Notes under the pieces: model-generated
Database searches by the model: none
What the model saw: the letters and a program-made list of their open reading frames with translations, nothing else
What the model was told of the DNA's origin: nothing
Source: Ruegeria discodermiae
GTDB lineage: Bacteria; Pseudomonadota; Alphaproteobacteria; Rhodobacterales; Rhodobacteraceae
NCBI RefSeq assembly: GCF_030758345.1
Contig: NZ_JAVAMO010000001.1
Span: 310,001 to 374,000 of the forward strand
Reading direction: 5' to 3'
DNA length: 64,000 nucleotides
Part shown: piece by piece, positions 1 through 8,860 of the stretch
How positions within the stretch are numbered: position 1 is the stretch's first letter
Layout of the letters: each line of letters starts with the position of its first letter
Made by a program: the position numbers and the translations under genes

Positions 1-1
1 C

Positions 2-499
2 CGCAAGCACAAGAGCCGGCGGGATTTCCAGATCGAGGACAGTGCGTTGATCAGGGAATTGCAGGGCCGGGTCAATCGCCGTGTTGTACCGGAGATCGCC
101 AAGATCCATCAGTTCCATGTGACCCGCATGGAGCGCTATATCGTCTCTTGCTATTCGGCAGAGGATGGCGGGCATTTCAGGCCCCATCGCGACAACACGA
201 CCAAAGGCACCGCGCATCGCCGCTTTGCCGTCTCGATCAATCTCAATGCCGATTTTGATGGTGGCGAGGTCTCGTTTCCGGAATACGGAACCCGCAGTTT
301 CAAGGCGCCTCCGGGCGGGGCGGTCATCTTTTCCTGTTCGCTGTTGCATGCGGTGTCAAAGGTCACGCGCGGCAGGAGATATGCCTTCCTGCCCTTCCTC
401 TATGATGACGCGGCCGCAGAAATCCGCGAGCGGAACAACAAGTACCTCAGCGAAGAGGTCGGGACCTACAGGGATACTGCGCCCAGCCCTGCGGGCTGA
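2..499 (+). CDS. 2OG-Fe(II) oxygenase family protein, 5' end outside the window
   Basis: The frame is open from the first bases of the window to a TGA at 497-499, so only the C-terminal ~165 residues are seen and the start lies to the left. The fragment has the 2-oxoglutarate/Fe(II) dioxygenase core: an HxD iron-binding pair (His codon at 185, Asp at 191), a distal His (codon at 347) and, about ten residues later, an Arg pair (374-379) suited to bind the 2OG carboxylate. The order and spacing fit the prolyl-4-hydroxylase-like 2OG-FeII_Oxy_3 family. The substrate cannot be told. A TTG at 47 could be read as a start, but the family domain and the open frame extend upstream of it. Confident in the superfamily, not in the role. 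Confidence 0.8.
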   Translation, partial: RKHKSRRDFQIEDSALIRELQGRVNRRVVPEIAKIHQFHVTRMERYIVSCYSAEDGGHFRPHRDNTTKGTAHRRFAVSINLNADFDGGEVSFPEYGTRSFKAPPGGAVIFSCSLLHAVSKVTRGRRYAFLPFLYDDAAAEIRERNNKYLSEEVGTYRDTAPSPAG

Positions 500-674
500 G
501 TGGTGAAGCGCCAGATAATCTGACCTTTGGGCACGCCCCAAACACTGGTTTTCCGTCAGCGGAGAACCTGAATGAAGCAGTCGTTTGATCTCTGTCGACG
601 GACAGTTTGAATTGGGAATTCAGATTCCTTCGAAACCTGCTATTCATTGGTGCAGTGTCGAACGGCAGGTTTGT

Positions 675-2354
675 CCGGAGGCTGTGTGAAAACTCCTACG
701 ATGATCTGAGAGATGGTATGATTTCGGCATTCCTTTCGGAGGCATTCCATGGGGCAATTTATTGAGGGTGTGGATCGACATCAGGCGATGTTGCTCCCTG
801 AATGTTTGGACGATTATGTTTGCACGGGCAGCCCAGTTCGGGCGATTGATGCGTTTGTGGAGATGCTTGATCTTGCTGCGCTTGGCTTCAACGCAACGCC
901 GCCTGCGACGGGGCGGTCGGGCTATCATCCGGGGCTGATGCTTCGGATTTATCTTTACGGTTACCTCGATCAGGTTCAGTCATCGCGGCGACTGGAACGC
1001 GAGTGCGGTCGCAATCTAGAACTCATCTGGCTGCCCGGGCGCTTGAAGCCCGATTTCAAGACGATTGCTGACTTTAGGAAAGACAACGGACCGGCGATCC
1101 GTAAGGGGTGTCAGCAGTTTGTCGCACTCTGCCGCGACATCAATCTGCTGGACGGGAAACTGGTGGCCATCGATGGTAGCCGATTCAAGGCGGCCATTTC
1201 CAAAGCCAAAAACTACACGCGCGGTAAGCTGCGTCAGAAGCTTAGTGAGATCGAAAAAGCCATTGAGCCCTATCTGGGTGAATTGGATCGCGCAGATGAT
1301 GTGTTTGAGCAGACCGGAACGGTTTTGCCAGGGGCGCGCATCGAACGCGCTCTGCGGAAGCTGGAGCATCTCCGCAAAGAAGCGGCGCGCTATAGATCGA
1401 TCGAGAAACGCATGGATGAAACGGTGGAAAAACAGGTCTCGTTGAGTGATCCCGATGCGCGATCCATGGCAACCACGCCCCGCATGCCGCGCGTGGTTGG
1501 ATGCAATGTGCAGACAGCGGTTGAGGCGGAGAACCATCTGATCGTCGCGCACAAGGTGACCATGCAGGGCTATGATCGGGACGCTCTATCGCTGATGGCG
1601 GTGGCTGTACGCGACGCGATGGCTCCGGATCAGCTCGAGGCTATTGCTGACAAAGGATATTGCAAAAGCGAGGAAATCCTCGCCTGTGAAGAGGCTGGGG
1701 TTGCGGTGGTTGTTCCCAAGCCTCAGACATCGAATGCTGGTGCACTGGGACAATTCGACAAAGCTCACTTCGCCTACGACGCAGAGGCTGACGCTTACAT
1801 CTGCCCGGCCGGCCAACAACTGATCTATCGCTTCACGGGCCAGCAAGATGGCAAAGCGATCCGAACCTACTGGTCGAGCAACTGCGATGGCTGCGTGCTC
1901 AAGGATAAATGCACCAACAGCAAGGAGCGCCGCATTCGTCGGTGGCAACATGAAGATGTTCTAGAACATGTTCAGCAACGGCTACACAAAGATCCCACCC
2001 AACTGGCTGTGCGCAGCACGACCGTCGAACATCCTTACGGCACGATCAAATCTTGGATGGGTGCGACGCACTTCAAGATGCGAAGACTGAAAAACGTCGC
2101 CGCCGAGATGGCCTTGCACGTCCTTGCCCATAACATGACCCGCGTGATGAAGATCATCGGCACCCCCACCTTGATCGCAGCGATGAGGGCCTAAACGGCG
2201 ACAGATCGGCCAAACAGCACAGATAGATCGCCACTGCAATGCCATTGAGCCCAGCTCTGAAGGATCAGCAGCGATCAACCGGTCAAAAATGCATCCAAGA
2301 CCAAAAGCCGAAAACGCTGTGCAATCATCGCGAGTTCTCACACGGCCTCTCCGG
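675..2354 (+). mobile_element. IS1182-family-like insertion sequence
   Basis: A single transposase gene (749-2194) is flanked by imperfect inverted repeats. The left end, about 675-708, begins CCGGAGGCTGTGTGAAAACT; the complement of the right end, about 2321-2354, begins CCGGAGAGGCCGTGTGAGAA, and both continue into a shared CGATGAT block. The two match over roughly 25-30 bp with a 2-bp offset. No clear target-site duplication could be fixed, because the exact outer ends are uncertain. The element sits between an intact oxygenase gene and a DUF1214 fragment, so it may have caused the truncation of the latter. Confidence 0.75.
749..2194 (+). CDS. IS1182-family transposase
   Basis: A 481-residue protein that should cut and join the ends of its own element. 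The N-terminal part (about residues 20-110) has the helical DNA-binding region usual for this group (SGYHPGLMLRIYLYGY, then DFKTIADFRKDN). The DDE catalytic domain begins around residue 137 (LVAIDGSRFKA), continues through an ADKGYCK segment and ends with VEHPYGTIKSWMG carrying the last acidic residue. A cysteine cluster (YICPAGQ, then CDGCVLKDKC) lies before the final part, as in other IS1182 members. The frame is complete with no stop or shift, so it may be active. The start ATG at 749 follows a GGAGG at 737-741. Confidence 0.9.
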   Translation: MGQFIEGVDRHQAMLLPECLDDYVCTGSPVRAIDAFVEMLDLAALGFNATPPATGRSGYHPGLMLRIYLYGYLDQVQSSRRLERECGRNLELIWLPGRLKPDFKTIADFRKDNGPAIRKGCQQFVALCRDINLLDGKLVAIDGSRFKAAISKAKNYTRGKLRQKLSEIEKAIEPYLGELDRADDVFEQTGTVLPGARIERALRKLEHLRKEAARYRSIEKRMDETVEKQVSLSDPDARSMATTPRMPRVVGCNVQTAVEAENHLIVAHKVTMQGYDRDALSLMAVAVRDAMAPDQLEAIADKGYCKSEEILACEEAGVAVVVPKPQTSNAGALGQFDKAHFAYDAEADAYICPAGQQLIYRFTGQQDGKAIRTYWSSNCDGCVLKDKCTNSKERRIRRWQHEDVLEHVQQRLHKDPTQLAVRSTTVEHPYGTIKSWMGATHFKMRRLKNVAAEMALHVLAHNMTRVMKIIGTPTLIAAMRA

Positions 2355-2442
2355 ATAGTGTTGAAAAAGTCGATTGATTGGTTGGTCGGTCGCTGTTTCA
2401 CTCATTTTGAGAGTGGAGGTGGGGCGATAGGACGGTGTCTAG

Positions 2443-2979
2443 ATGAGCGGGGGCGGAACCGGACCGTTTGAGGCTCCAGACTGGGATCTTGAGGACCTCG
2501 CATTGATCCGTGGCGCTATGAATGACATTGCGATCTTTGGGTTCGATGCGAGCTATGCATTTGGTCTTCCTGACCAGGTCCGCCCGATTGATCACCTCGT
2601 TGGGACTGCAGCGGGTTGGGGCGGTCTGCCCCGAGACGCCGCCATGTATCTGCAGGACAGTGTCGACGCCAACGATGGCGAGACCTCGCACGCCGTCACC
2701 GTCAGCGATGTGCCGGTTGACGCGTTCTGGTCGGTAACGGTCTACAACGCGGACGGGTTTGTGGAAGCCAACGATCTGAACGTGAACGGCTTCAACGATT
2801 TCACCGTGAACCGAAACGACGATGGCACGATCACACTGCACTTTGGCGGATGCGAGGACGGGCGGCTCAACTGCATCCCGGTCAAGCCCGGTTGGAACTA
2901 CGGCATTCGCCTTTATGAACCGCAAGAGACGCTTTTGAACGGCGAGTGGGCCTTCCCGCAGATTACACCTGTTGACTGA
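2443..2979 (+). pseudogene. DUF1254/DUF1214 protein, N-terminally truncated
   Basis: The 178 residues match only the linker and C-terminal DUF1214 half of the usual 400-500 residue DUF1254-DUF1214 proteins: a GTAAGWGG segment near residue 58, the VTVSDVPVDAFWSVTVYN core and the ending GEWAFP. The DUF1254 half and signal peptide are missing. A TAG stands in frame directly before the ATG at 2443, and the IS element ends about 90 bp upstream, so the 5' part has been lost. It could still be translated, since the core domain is whole, but decay is the likelier reading. These proteins are often secreted or periplasmic and their reaction is unknown. Confidence 0.6.
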
Positions 2980-3022
2980 ACCCGCCTTGCGCGCACTTCC
3001 CCTTCACTTAGGAGACTTTCGT

Positions 3023-3766
3023 ATGGCCTCTGGCAAATGGATTGCAGCTATTGCCGGCGTGGTATTGCTCGTCACCGCCGGGGCGGATGAGACCTCGGAC
3101 CTTGCACAGGAATTGGCCAACCCGATTGCGGCAATCATCTCGGTCCCGTTCCAGTGGAACAGAGATGACAATATCGGTGCGACCGACAGCGGGCGCAGAA
3201 CCATGCTGAACTTTCAGCCTGTGATCCCATTTGGTCTGCACAATGGGGCCAACATCATCACGCGCACGATTGTCCCCTATATCGGGCAGGAGAATGGGGT
3301 GCCCGTCACATCGCAGAGCGGATTCGGAGATATCCTGCAGAACGCCTGGTATTCCCCCGCTCCGCAGGGCGATCTGATCTGGGGCGTTGGCCCGATCATG
3401 CGCATCCCCACCGGCTCGGATGTCTCATCCGACACATGGGCAGCGGGTATCACCGGGATCGGCGTTGTTCAGACGGGAAACTGGACCTACGGCGCGCTTG
3501 CAAATCATATCTGGGACATTGAGAGCAATCCGGACACACCGACCAACTCTACACTTCTACAACCGTTCGTGGCCTATACAACGGAAACCGCCTTGATGGT
3601 CTCGCTGCAAAGCGAAAGCACCTATGACTGGGAGGCTGAGCAATGGTCCATACCCGTCAACCTCGCAGTCTCGAAGCTTGCCATTCTTGGCCAAGTACCG
3701 GTGAATTTTCAAGGCGGCCTGGGCGATTGGGCAGAGGCACCGAGTACCGGCCCGGAAGGCATATGA
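3023..3766 (+). CDS. Outer-membrane beta-barrel protein (transporter/MetA-like), C-terminus probably lost
   Basis: A 247-residue protein with a short N-terminal hydrophobic signal-like segment (WIAAIAGVVLLVTAGA) followed by alternating polar and hydrophobic strands typical of an outer-membrane barrel of the phenol-degradation MetA-like or putative transporter group. The start at 3023 is preferred over the TTG at 2972 because AGGAG lies 8 bp before it and the signal segment follows directly. Barrels of this group usually end in a Gly-Pro-x-x-Gly-x-Arg strand with a terminal aromatic residue. Here the reading stops at GPEGI, so the last strand appears cut off. It follows the DUF1214 fragment by about 40 bp. 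Confidence 0.55.
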   Translation: MASGKWIAAIAGVVLLVTAGADETSDLAQELANPIAAIISVPFQWNRDDNIGATDSGRRTMLNFQPVIPFGLHNGANIITRTIVPYIGQENGVPVTSQSGFGDILQNAWYSPAPQGDLIWGVGPIMRIPTGSDVSSDTWAAGITGIGVVQTGNWTYGALANHIWDIESNPDTPTNSTLLQPFVAYTTETALMVSLQSESTYDWEAEQWSIPVNLAVSKLAILGQVPVNFQGGLGDWAEAPSTGPEGI

Positions 3767-3884
3767 TGCCGACTACAGGCACAGGTCGTCATACCTCGGG
3801 GCTAGATGCATTGTGACAACGCAGCCAAGAGCGGAGAAAGCTCACATCTGTTCATTTGATCTGAACAGGTTGAGCTGATCGGAC

Positions 3885-5657
3885 ATGAACAACGAGACCT
3901 TATTTGTCTTTGGGGTGATCGCTGTTTCGAGCGTGCTCTTGGCCAGCAACCGTGTTCGTTATGACTTTGTTGCCGTACTTGTCGTTTTGTCACTTATCCT
4001 GAGCGGTACGCTTTCCTTGCAAGAAGGCCTTGCCAGCTTTGGAAACTCGGTCATCATCCTCGTCGCCTGCCTTCTGATCCTTGGTGAAATGCTGGATCGC
4101 ACCGGAGTGGAAAAATGCGTCGGCGACACGATCATGCACTACGGCGGCCGGATCGAAGCCGTCCTGATCGCCCTGATCATGGTAAGTGCAACGCTTCTTG
4201 GCAGCATGATGTGTGCAACAGCAGTGGTTGCCATTTCCATACCGATTGTCCTGAGGATTGCGGCAGAGACGGGGAATGACAAATCCCGGCTTCTGATGCC
4301 GATGTCCTTTGCCGCGTTGATCAGCGGATCAATGACACTGATCGCCTCGACACCCAATCTGATTATCAGCGACGAGTTGATCTCACACGGCTACACAGGT
4401 TTTGGTTTCTTCTCGTTCTCGGCGATTGGCCTGATCATCCTGCTGTTTGCAGTTCTTTACATGGTTCTGATCGGGCGCCACAATCTTCGGTCAACCCCAT
4501 CAGGCCACCCGACTAACAGGGGTACCACCTCACCGACATTGAGTCAGATGTGGGCAAACTATGACCTGAAGCCGCAGATCGAAGCACTTGAAATCATCAC
4601 TCCCAAAGGCGTTGCCGCGCTGGCTGACCAGAAGATGAGGGTTTTTGCCCGGATTCGCCTGGATCAGAACGGGAAATTGAGTGCAGCGTTGTACCGGCCA
4701 ACAATGCAATTCGCGGTGGGTGACGTTCTGCTGTTGCCGCGTTATCCAAAGCAACAGAACCCGCTGGTGCAGTGCGAAGGCACACGGCGTGCGCCCAAGG
4801 TCATCGACCGCATGGACGAATGGGTGGCAACGCTGGGCTTTGCCGATGCGCTAGTCCACCCCGAGGCCACAATCCTTGGACAGCCTGCACAGACTGCGCT
4901 TGACGCTCTACCGGGGCAGATAGCCGTGGTCGGCATCATGCGCCACGGCACGGCCATCCCGGATGCCAAGTCATGCCCGCTGATGCCCGGAGACAGGTTG
5001 TTGTTGGCTGCAACTTGGGACAGGCTGGACGAACTGTTCAGACATCACAACGAGCTGGTTCTTTTGTTCTACTCCCGAGAACGCAACGTGCTGCCTGCAG
5101 CGCCCGATGGGTTCTGGCCCGCCATCGAGATTGTTCCGGTGGCAGTTGCGGTCGTGTTTGCGTCATTGGCCTCCGTCCTGCTGCGCTTGCTATCTGCCGA
5201 AGACGCGTAGCGAGCAGTCAAGTTGACAAGCCTGGTCGTAGTCGGGGGGATGCTGCCACTGGCTGACGCACTGGAAGTGACCGGCGGCTCGGACGTCCTC
5301 GTTCAAATACTCCTTGATCTGGTGAGAACGGCGAGTCCAAGAACGGTTATGGCGGCGATCTTCGGTCTGACGGCGATCATGGGGGTGCTTCTACCCAACA
5401 TTGCTGCCGCTGTTCTAGTTGCGCCCATCGCGATCACGGCCGCAAAAACACTTGGCATTTCACCCTATTCCCTGGCGCTACGCGTCCTCACCGCCGCATC
5501 GGCAACATTCTTCAGCCCCGTTTCGACACCTGTGATTACAGTTGTTGTCGCGCCGGGCGGGTACAGGTTTGGTGACTTTGTAAAGACAAGTCTGCCATTG
5601 ACCGTTCTGGTAGGGATTGTAACGGTGATGATCGCGCCCATTTTTTTTCCTTATTGA
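3885..5657 (+). pseudogene. SLC13-type permease with TrkA-C domains, interrupted by an amber codon
   Basis: Two segments in the same frame (3885-5210 and 5223-5657) together make a ~590-residue SLC13/DASS-like anion transporter: N-terminal membrane half (residues 1-195 with about six hydrophobic helices), a soluble middle with two TrkA-C/RCK-C-like domains (about 225-390), and a C-terminal membrane half. The only break is TAG at 5208-5210 within a SAEDA-stop-RAV context, where relatives have AY(R/x)(A/S)(V/I), so the stop most likely replaces a Tyr codon. No frameshift is needed to join the parts. Unless suppressed, translation yields a 441-residue protein lacking half its membrane domain. 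The neighbours are also damaged genes. Confidence 0.75.
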
Positions 5658-5677
5658 AATGAGTGTGTTAACCGATA

Positions 5678-6382
5678 TTGACCTACCTTTGTGTTTGTAT
5701 CAAAGCGCACGAACTGGACATCTGGTCAATCAGGCAGGCTGAGGTCGGATCCACCAAAACCATGCTGGACCGCGTAAGGGACAAGTTCGGCATGGTCCCA
5801 GACTGGATGATTGCCGATACCGCTTACGGCTCCGGCCCGATGCTCGGCTGGCTCGTGGATCGCAAGATCTATCCCTACATCCCTGTGATCGACAAGGCCG
5901 GGCGCCTCGACGGGACCTGGACGCGCACAGACTTCGACTGGGATGCGGAGAATGACCAATACATCTGCCCAGAAGGACACGCGCTCAAGCAGTTCCGACG
6001 CAATTACTCTGATCCGAACCGGGGTCCGACGGGCAAGGGTACCGCGAAGTATCGTGCTCTGAAACTGACATGCCAGGTGTGCCCGTCAAAACCCAAATGC
6101 TGCCCCAACGCCGATGCCAGATCGATCACGCGCGAAGAGCACGAAGACGCCCGTCAGGTCGCCCGAGAGCTGGCCAAGACGGATGAATACGCGATTGCGA
6201 TGAAGCTCAGGAAAAAGGTGGAAATCCTCTTCGCTCACCTCAAATGCATTCTCGGGTTGGGCCGGCTGCGACTACGTGGCCCATGTGGCGCGAATGATGA
6301 ATTTCTTCTCGCCGCCACCGCCCAGAACCTCCGCAAATTGGCCAAGCACTTTCCTGCACCGCAGAAAACGTGCAAAGCCTGA
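5678..6382 (+). pseudogene. IS1182-like transposase, C-terminal remnant
   Basis: A 234-residue piece of a DDE transposase of the same broad family as the one at 749-2194 but clearly a different element: DTAYGSGPMLGWL around the second catalytic Asp, a YICPEGH segment with a CQVCPSKPKC cysteine cluster, and a C-terminal KVEILFAHLKCILGL region holding the last acidic residue. The N-terminal DNA-binding half and first catalytic Asp are missing, and the piece begins 20 bp after the permease stop. It is therefore a 5'-deleted, inactive copy. The downstream end of the element is probably near 6450-6465, where a TTTCAACAGAATCGGC sequence resembles IS ends; no repeat partner was found. Confidence 0.8.
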
Positions 6383-6597
6383 TAAGAAATGCGCTTGCGC
6401 GCTCTTCAGAGCACAACTTTCTGCGCCTGCAACACTTTGTCTTTCAACAGAATCGGCTCTTCGCCGGCATTCGCCGCGCGTTGCATGAGCATTCGCTTGG
6501 CTCGGATTGGGCAGCGGTTCTGCTCGAAAAACAAACTCTCTTTCAATTCTTGCCAAAGTGCTGGCCAAAGGGGTCAAACTATGTGGCCACACACATT

Positions 6598-7938
6598 TCA
6601 GCCGCCCATCAGGGCGGGATCGAACGGGTAGGTGGTCAGGTTCTCATGGCCGTTCTCGGTGATCAGGACCTGATCTTCGAGCTTGATCGAGAAGTCGCCG
6701 CCAACCTCGCCCACCGCCGCTTCGACGCACAGCACCATGCCTGGTTCCAGCGTGTAGTCATAGGCGCCCGGAACGGCCTTGTCAGGATAGGCCACCAGCG
6801 GCCATTCATCGCAAAGGCCCACGCCGTGCATCAGGCAGCCATATTTTTGAGCCTGAAACCTGTCATCCAGACGATGCGTATTGGCGCTTAACTCCGGGAT
6901 CGTCACGCCGGGCTCGAGCATCTCCATATTGGTCATGATGTGTTCATGCGCGTGTTGCATCGCATAGATCATGTCCGCGCGGGGCGGCTCATCCCCGATC
7001 CACCAGGTGCGGCTGATATCCACGCAAATCCCGTAAGACCCGATCAGATCGGTATCAAAGGCAATGATCTCGTTCTTCTGGGTGATCCGCGGCCCGCATT
7101 CCTGAAACCATGGGTTGGTGCGCTGGCCCGAGGCGAGCAGGCGAGTTTCGATCCACTCGCCGCCGCGCCGGATGTTTTCGGCGTGCAATATCGCCCAGAT
7201 ATCGTCTTCGCAGGTTACGCCATCCCCCACATTGGCGCGCGCGAAATCCTCCATCGCTTGCACGGCGGTTTCGCAGGCATGGCTGGCGCAGCGCATGGCA
7301 AGGATTTCGTCAGGGCCTTTGACCGAGCGCGACTTTTCGGTGACCTCTTCGCCCTCCATGATCTCGAAACCCTGCGCCTCCAGCGCGCGCAGCCCGTGCA
7401 GCATCACCTTGTCCACCGCCAGCCGCATATTGCCCGGGGCATGTTCGGCCAGCAAAACCCGCACCTCGTTTGAGAACACATCCGCCGCCACATCCACCTT
7501 GTCGCCGCGGTCGAAATAGAACAGGTCCGCGCCCGAGCGCTGTTCGCGCACCAGCGGGTTGAATTTGCTCAGGAACGGCGAGTTCTTGTAGTCCCAGATC
7601 ACCATGTAGCCGTCGGCACATAGCAGCACTGCCCGGAACGGGTTGTGGGTGTTCCAGAGCTGCATATTGGTGCTGTCAGTGGCATAGCGGATATTAAGGG
7701 GATCAAACATCAGCAGCCCGGCATAGCCGCGATCAACGATATGCCGGGTCAGCCGTTTCCAGCGATGTTCGCGCATGCGCTCAAGGTTGGGTAGTTGCAG
7801 CCCGGCTGTCTTCCATTCGGCAAAAGCAAGCTGCGTTGGGCCGATTTCGACCCGATCCATGTCATTCGGAGTGCCGTCCCCCAGCGTTGCGCCGCGCGTG
7901 GGGTCAATCTTGCGGCTGTCCCTGTAATGCGTGTTCAC
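6598..7938 (-). CDS. dddP: DMSP lyase DddP (M24 peptidase-like fold)
   Basis: A 446-residue protein that cleaves dimethylsulfoniopropionate to dimethyl sulfide and acrylate in the cytoplasm. It is very close to the Roseobacter DddP sequences I know: KIDPTRGATLGDGTPND near the start, then RYATDSTNMQLWNTHNPF and a creatinase/prolidase-type C-terminal domain. The metal-ligand motifs are present in order: AFDTDLIG, CVDISRTWW, MHGVGLCDEWP, CVEAAVG and KLEDQVLI. The GTG at 7938 is chosen because AGGGGAGC lies just upstream and the protein then begins at the family N-terminus; the longer frame to 8037 adds unconserved residues. It is flanked by the decayed IS region, and a DUF3445 gene is divergent from it. 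Confidence 0.92.
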   Translation of the reverse strand: MNTHYRDSRKIDPTRGATLGDGTPNDMDRVEIGPTQLAFAEWKTAGLQLPNLERMREHRWKRLTRHIVDRGYAGLLMFDPLNIRYATDSTNMQLWNTHNPFRAVLLCADGYMVIWDYKNSPFLSKFNPLVREQRSGADLFYFDRGDKVDVAADVFSNEVRVLLAEHAPGNMRLAVDKVMLHGLRALEAQGFEIMEGEEVTEKSRSVKGPDEILAMRCASHACETAVQAMEDFARANVGDGVTCEDDIWAILHAENIRRGGEWIETRLLASGQRTNPWFQECGPRITQKNEIIAFDTDLIGSYGICVDISRTWWIGDEPPRADMIYAMQHAHEHIMTNMEMLEPGVTIPELSANTHRLDDRFQAQKYGCLMHGVGLCDEWPLVAYPDKAVPGAYDYTLEPGMVLCVEAAVGEVGGDFSIKLEDQVLITENGHENLTTYPFDPALMGG

Positions 7939-8062
7939 GGTGGCTCCCCTTTTTGCTGAGGTCAGTTGAGCGCAGATTTTTGCCCCGATGCCGGTCGATT
8001 GCGACCTGTAGACATGTCGTTTTTGGGCCGACAGCACGTTCGAGGAATGCTAAGCCCCTGTC

Positions 8063-8794
8063 ATGACGGGTCTTCTTCAGCGCAGCCTTCCCTATGATCC
8101 ACTGACGCCCCGGCCGCTGCCGGGTATCGCGCCCTTGCGCATAGAGGACTGGCTGATCCGGGACGAGGTCTTTGCCGGACAGATGGCGCGGCGCGAGGAG
8201 TTGCTGGCAGACCGCCGCGCCAAGGTTCTGGCGCTGGATGAGTCGGCACGCCCGGCTGCTGAAGAACTGCTCGATCTGGTGCTGCGCCTTGCCTACCCGC
8301 AGGCCGGCTCGCATGTGATGCGCCCCGATGGAGTGTCTGTCTTCATTGACCGTTCCGACCCGATGGGGACGCTGGGGCGGTTGGTGCAGGAGGATCTGTG
8401 TCTGTTGCAGAAACAGTGCGAGGAACATGTTCTGACCGGCGCGGTGCTATGCTTTCCGGCAAGCTGGCTGCTGGCAGAAAAGTACCAGCGCCCGCTGATT
8501 GCGATCCATGAGCCGGTCGCTTCTTATGACGGGGGCATCGCCAAGCGTGTGCAGCGCCTGTTTGATGGGGTACAGCCCGAGCGCCCGCTCTGGCGATTCA
8601 ACGCGCTTTGGTATGCGGACCCGGAATTGCACCAGCCCCGCAGTGCGGCGGCGCGGCGCGAAACGCCCGAGGCAACGGTGGCGGATTATCTGCGCAGCGA
8701 GCGGCAATGCATCCTGCGCCTGCCAACGACTGGCGCGGTGGTCTTTTCGATCCACACCTATGTTCTGGCCCGCCCAGACGTCGTGCAAACGTAA
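8063..8794 (+). CDS. DUF3445 haem-dependent oxidative N-demethylase-like protein
   Basis: A 243-residue protein of the DUF3445 group, which includes the alpha subunit of haem-dependent oxidative N-demethylases. Typical features are the N-terminal proline-rich LPGIAPL segment, the central SWLLAEKYQRPLIAIHEPV block with the conserved HxPV, and the C-terminal RLPTTGAVVFSIHTYV strand with a conserved His. Such enzymes remove methyl groups from amines; the substrate here cannot be told. It is divergent from dddP with 124 bp between the starts. The ribosome-binding site is weak. A bidirectional hairpin follows at 8792-8826. Confidence 0.75.
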   Translation: MTGLLQRSLPYDPLTPRPLPGIAPLRIEDWLIRDEVFAGQMARREELLADRRAKVLALDESARPAAEELLDLVLRLAYPQAGSHVMRPDGVSVFIDRSDPMGTLGRLVQEDLCLLQKQCEEHVLTGAVLCFPASWLLAEKYQRPLIAIHEPVASYDGGIAKRVQRLFDGVQPERPLWRFNALWYADPELHQPRSAAARRETPEATVADYLRSERQCILRLPTTGAVVFSIHTYVLARPDVVQT

Positions 8795-8826
8795 GACCGC
8801 CCCGCTCAGCGAACGGGGCGATCTTA
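8792..8826. terminator. Bidirectional hairpin between convergent genes
   Basis: CGCCCCG (798-804 of this kilobase) pairs with CGGGGCG (814-820), extended on the outside by TAAGA/TCTTA. It lies directly between the ends of the DUF3445 gene and the convergent unknown gene at 8861. The outer A/T pairs can serve as the U-tract in either direction. Confidence 0.65.
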
Positions 8827-8860
8827 CAGGCACGAGAGAGACGGTGAGAGAGAGACTACA

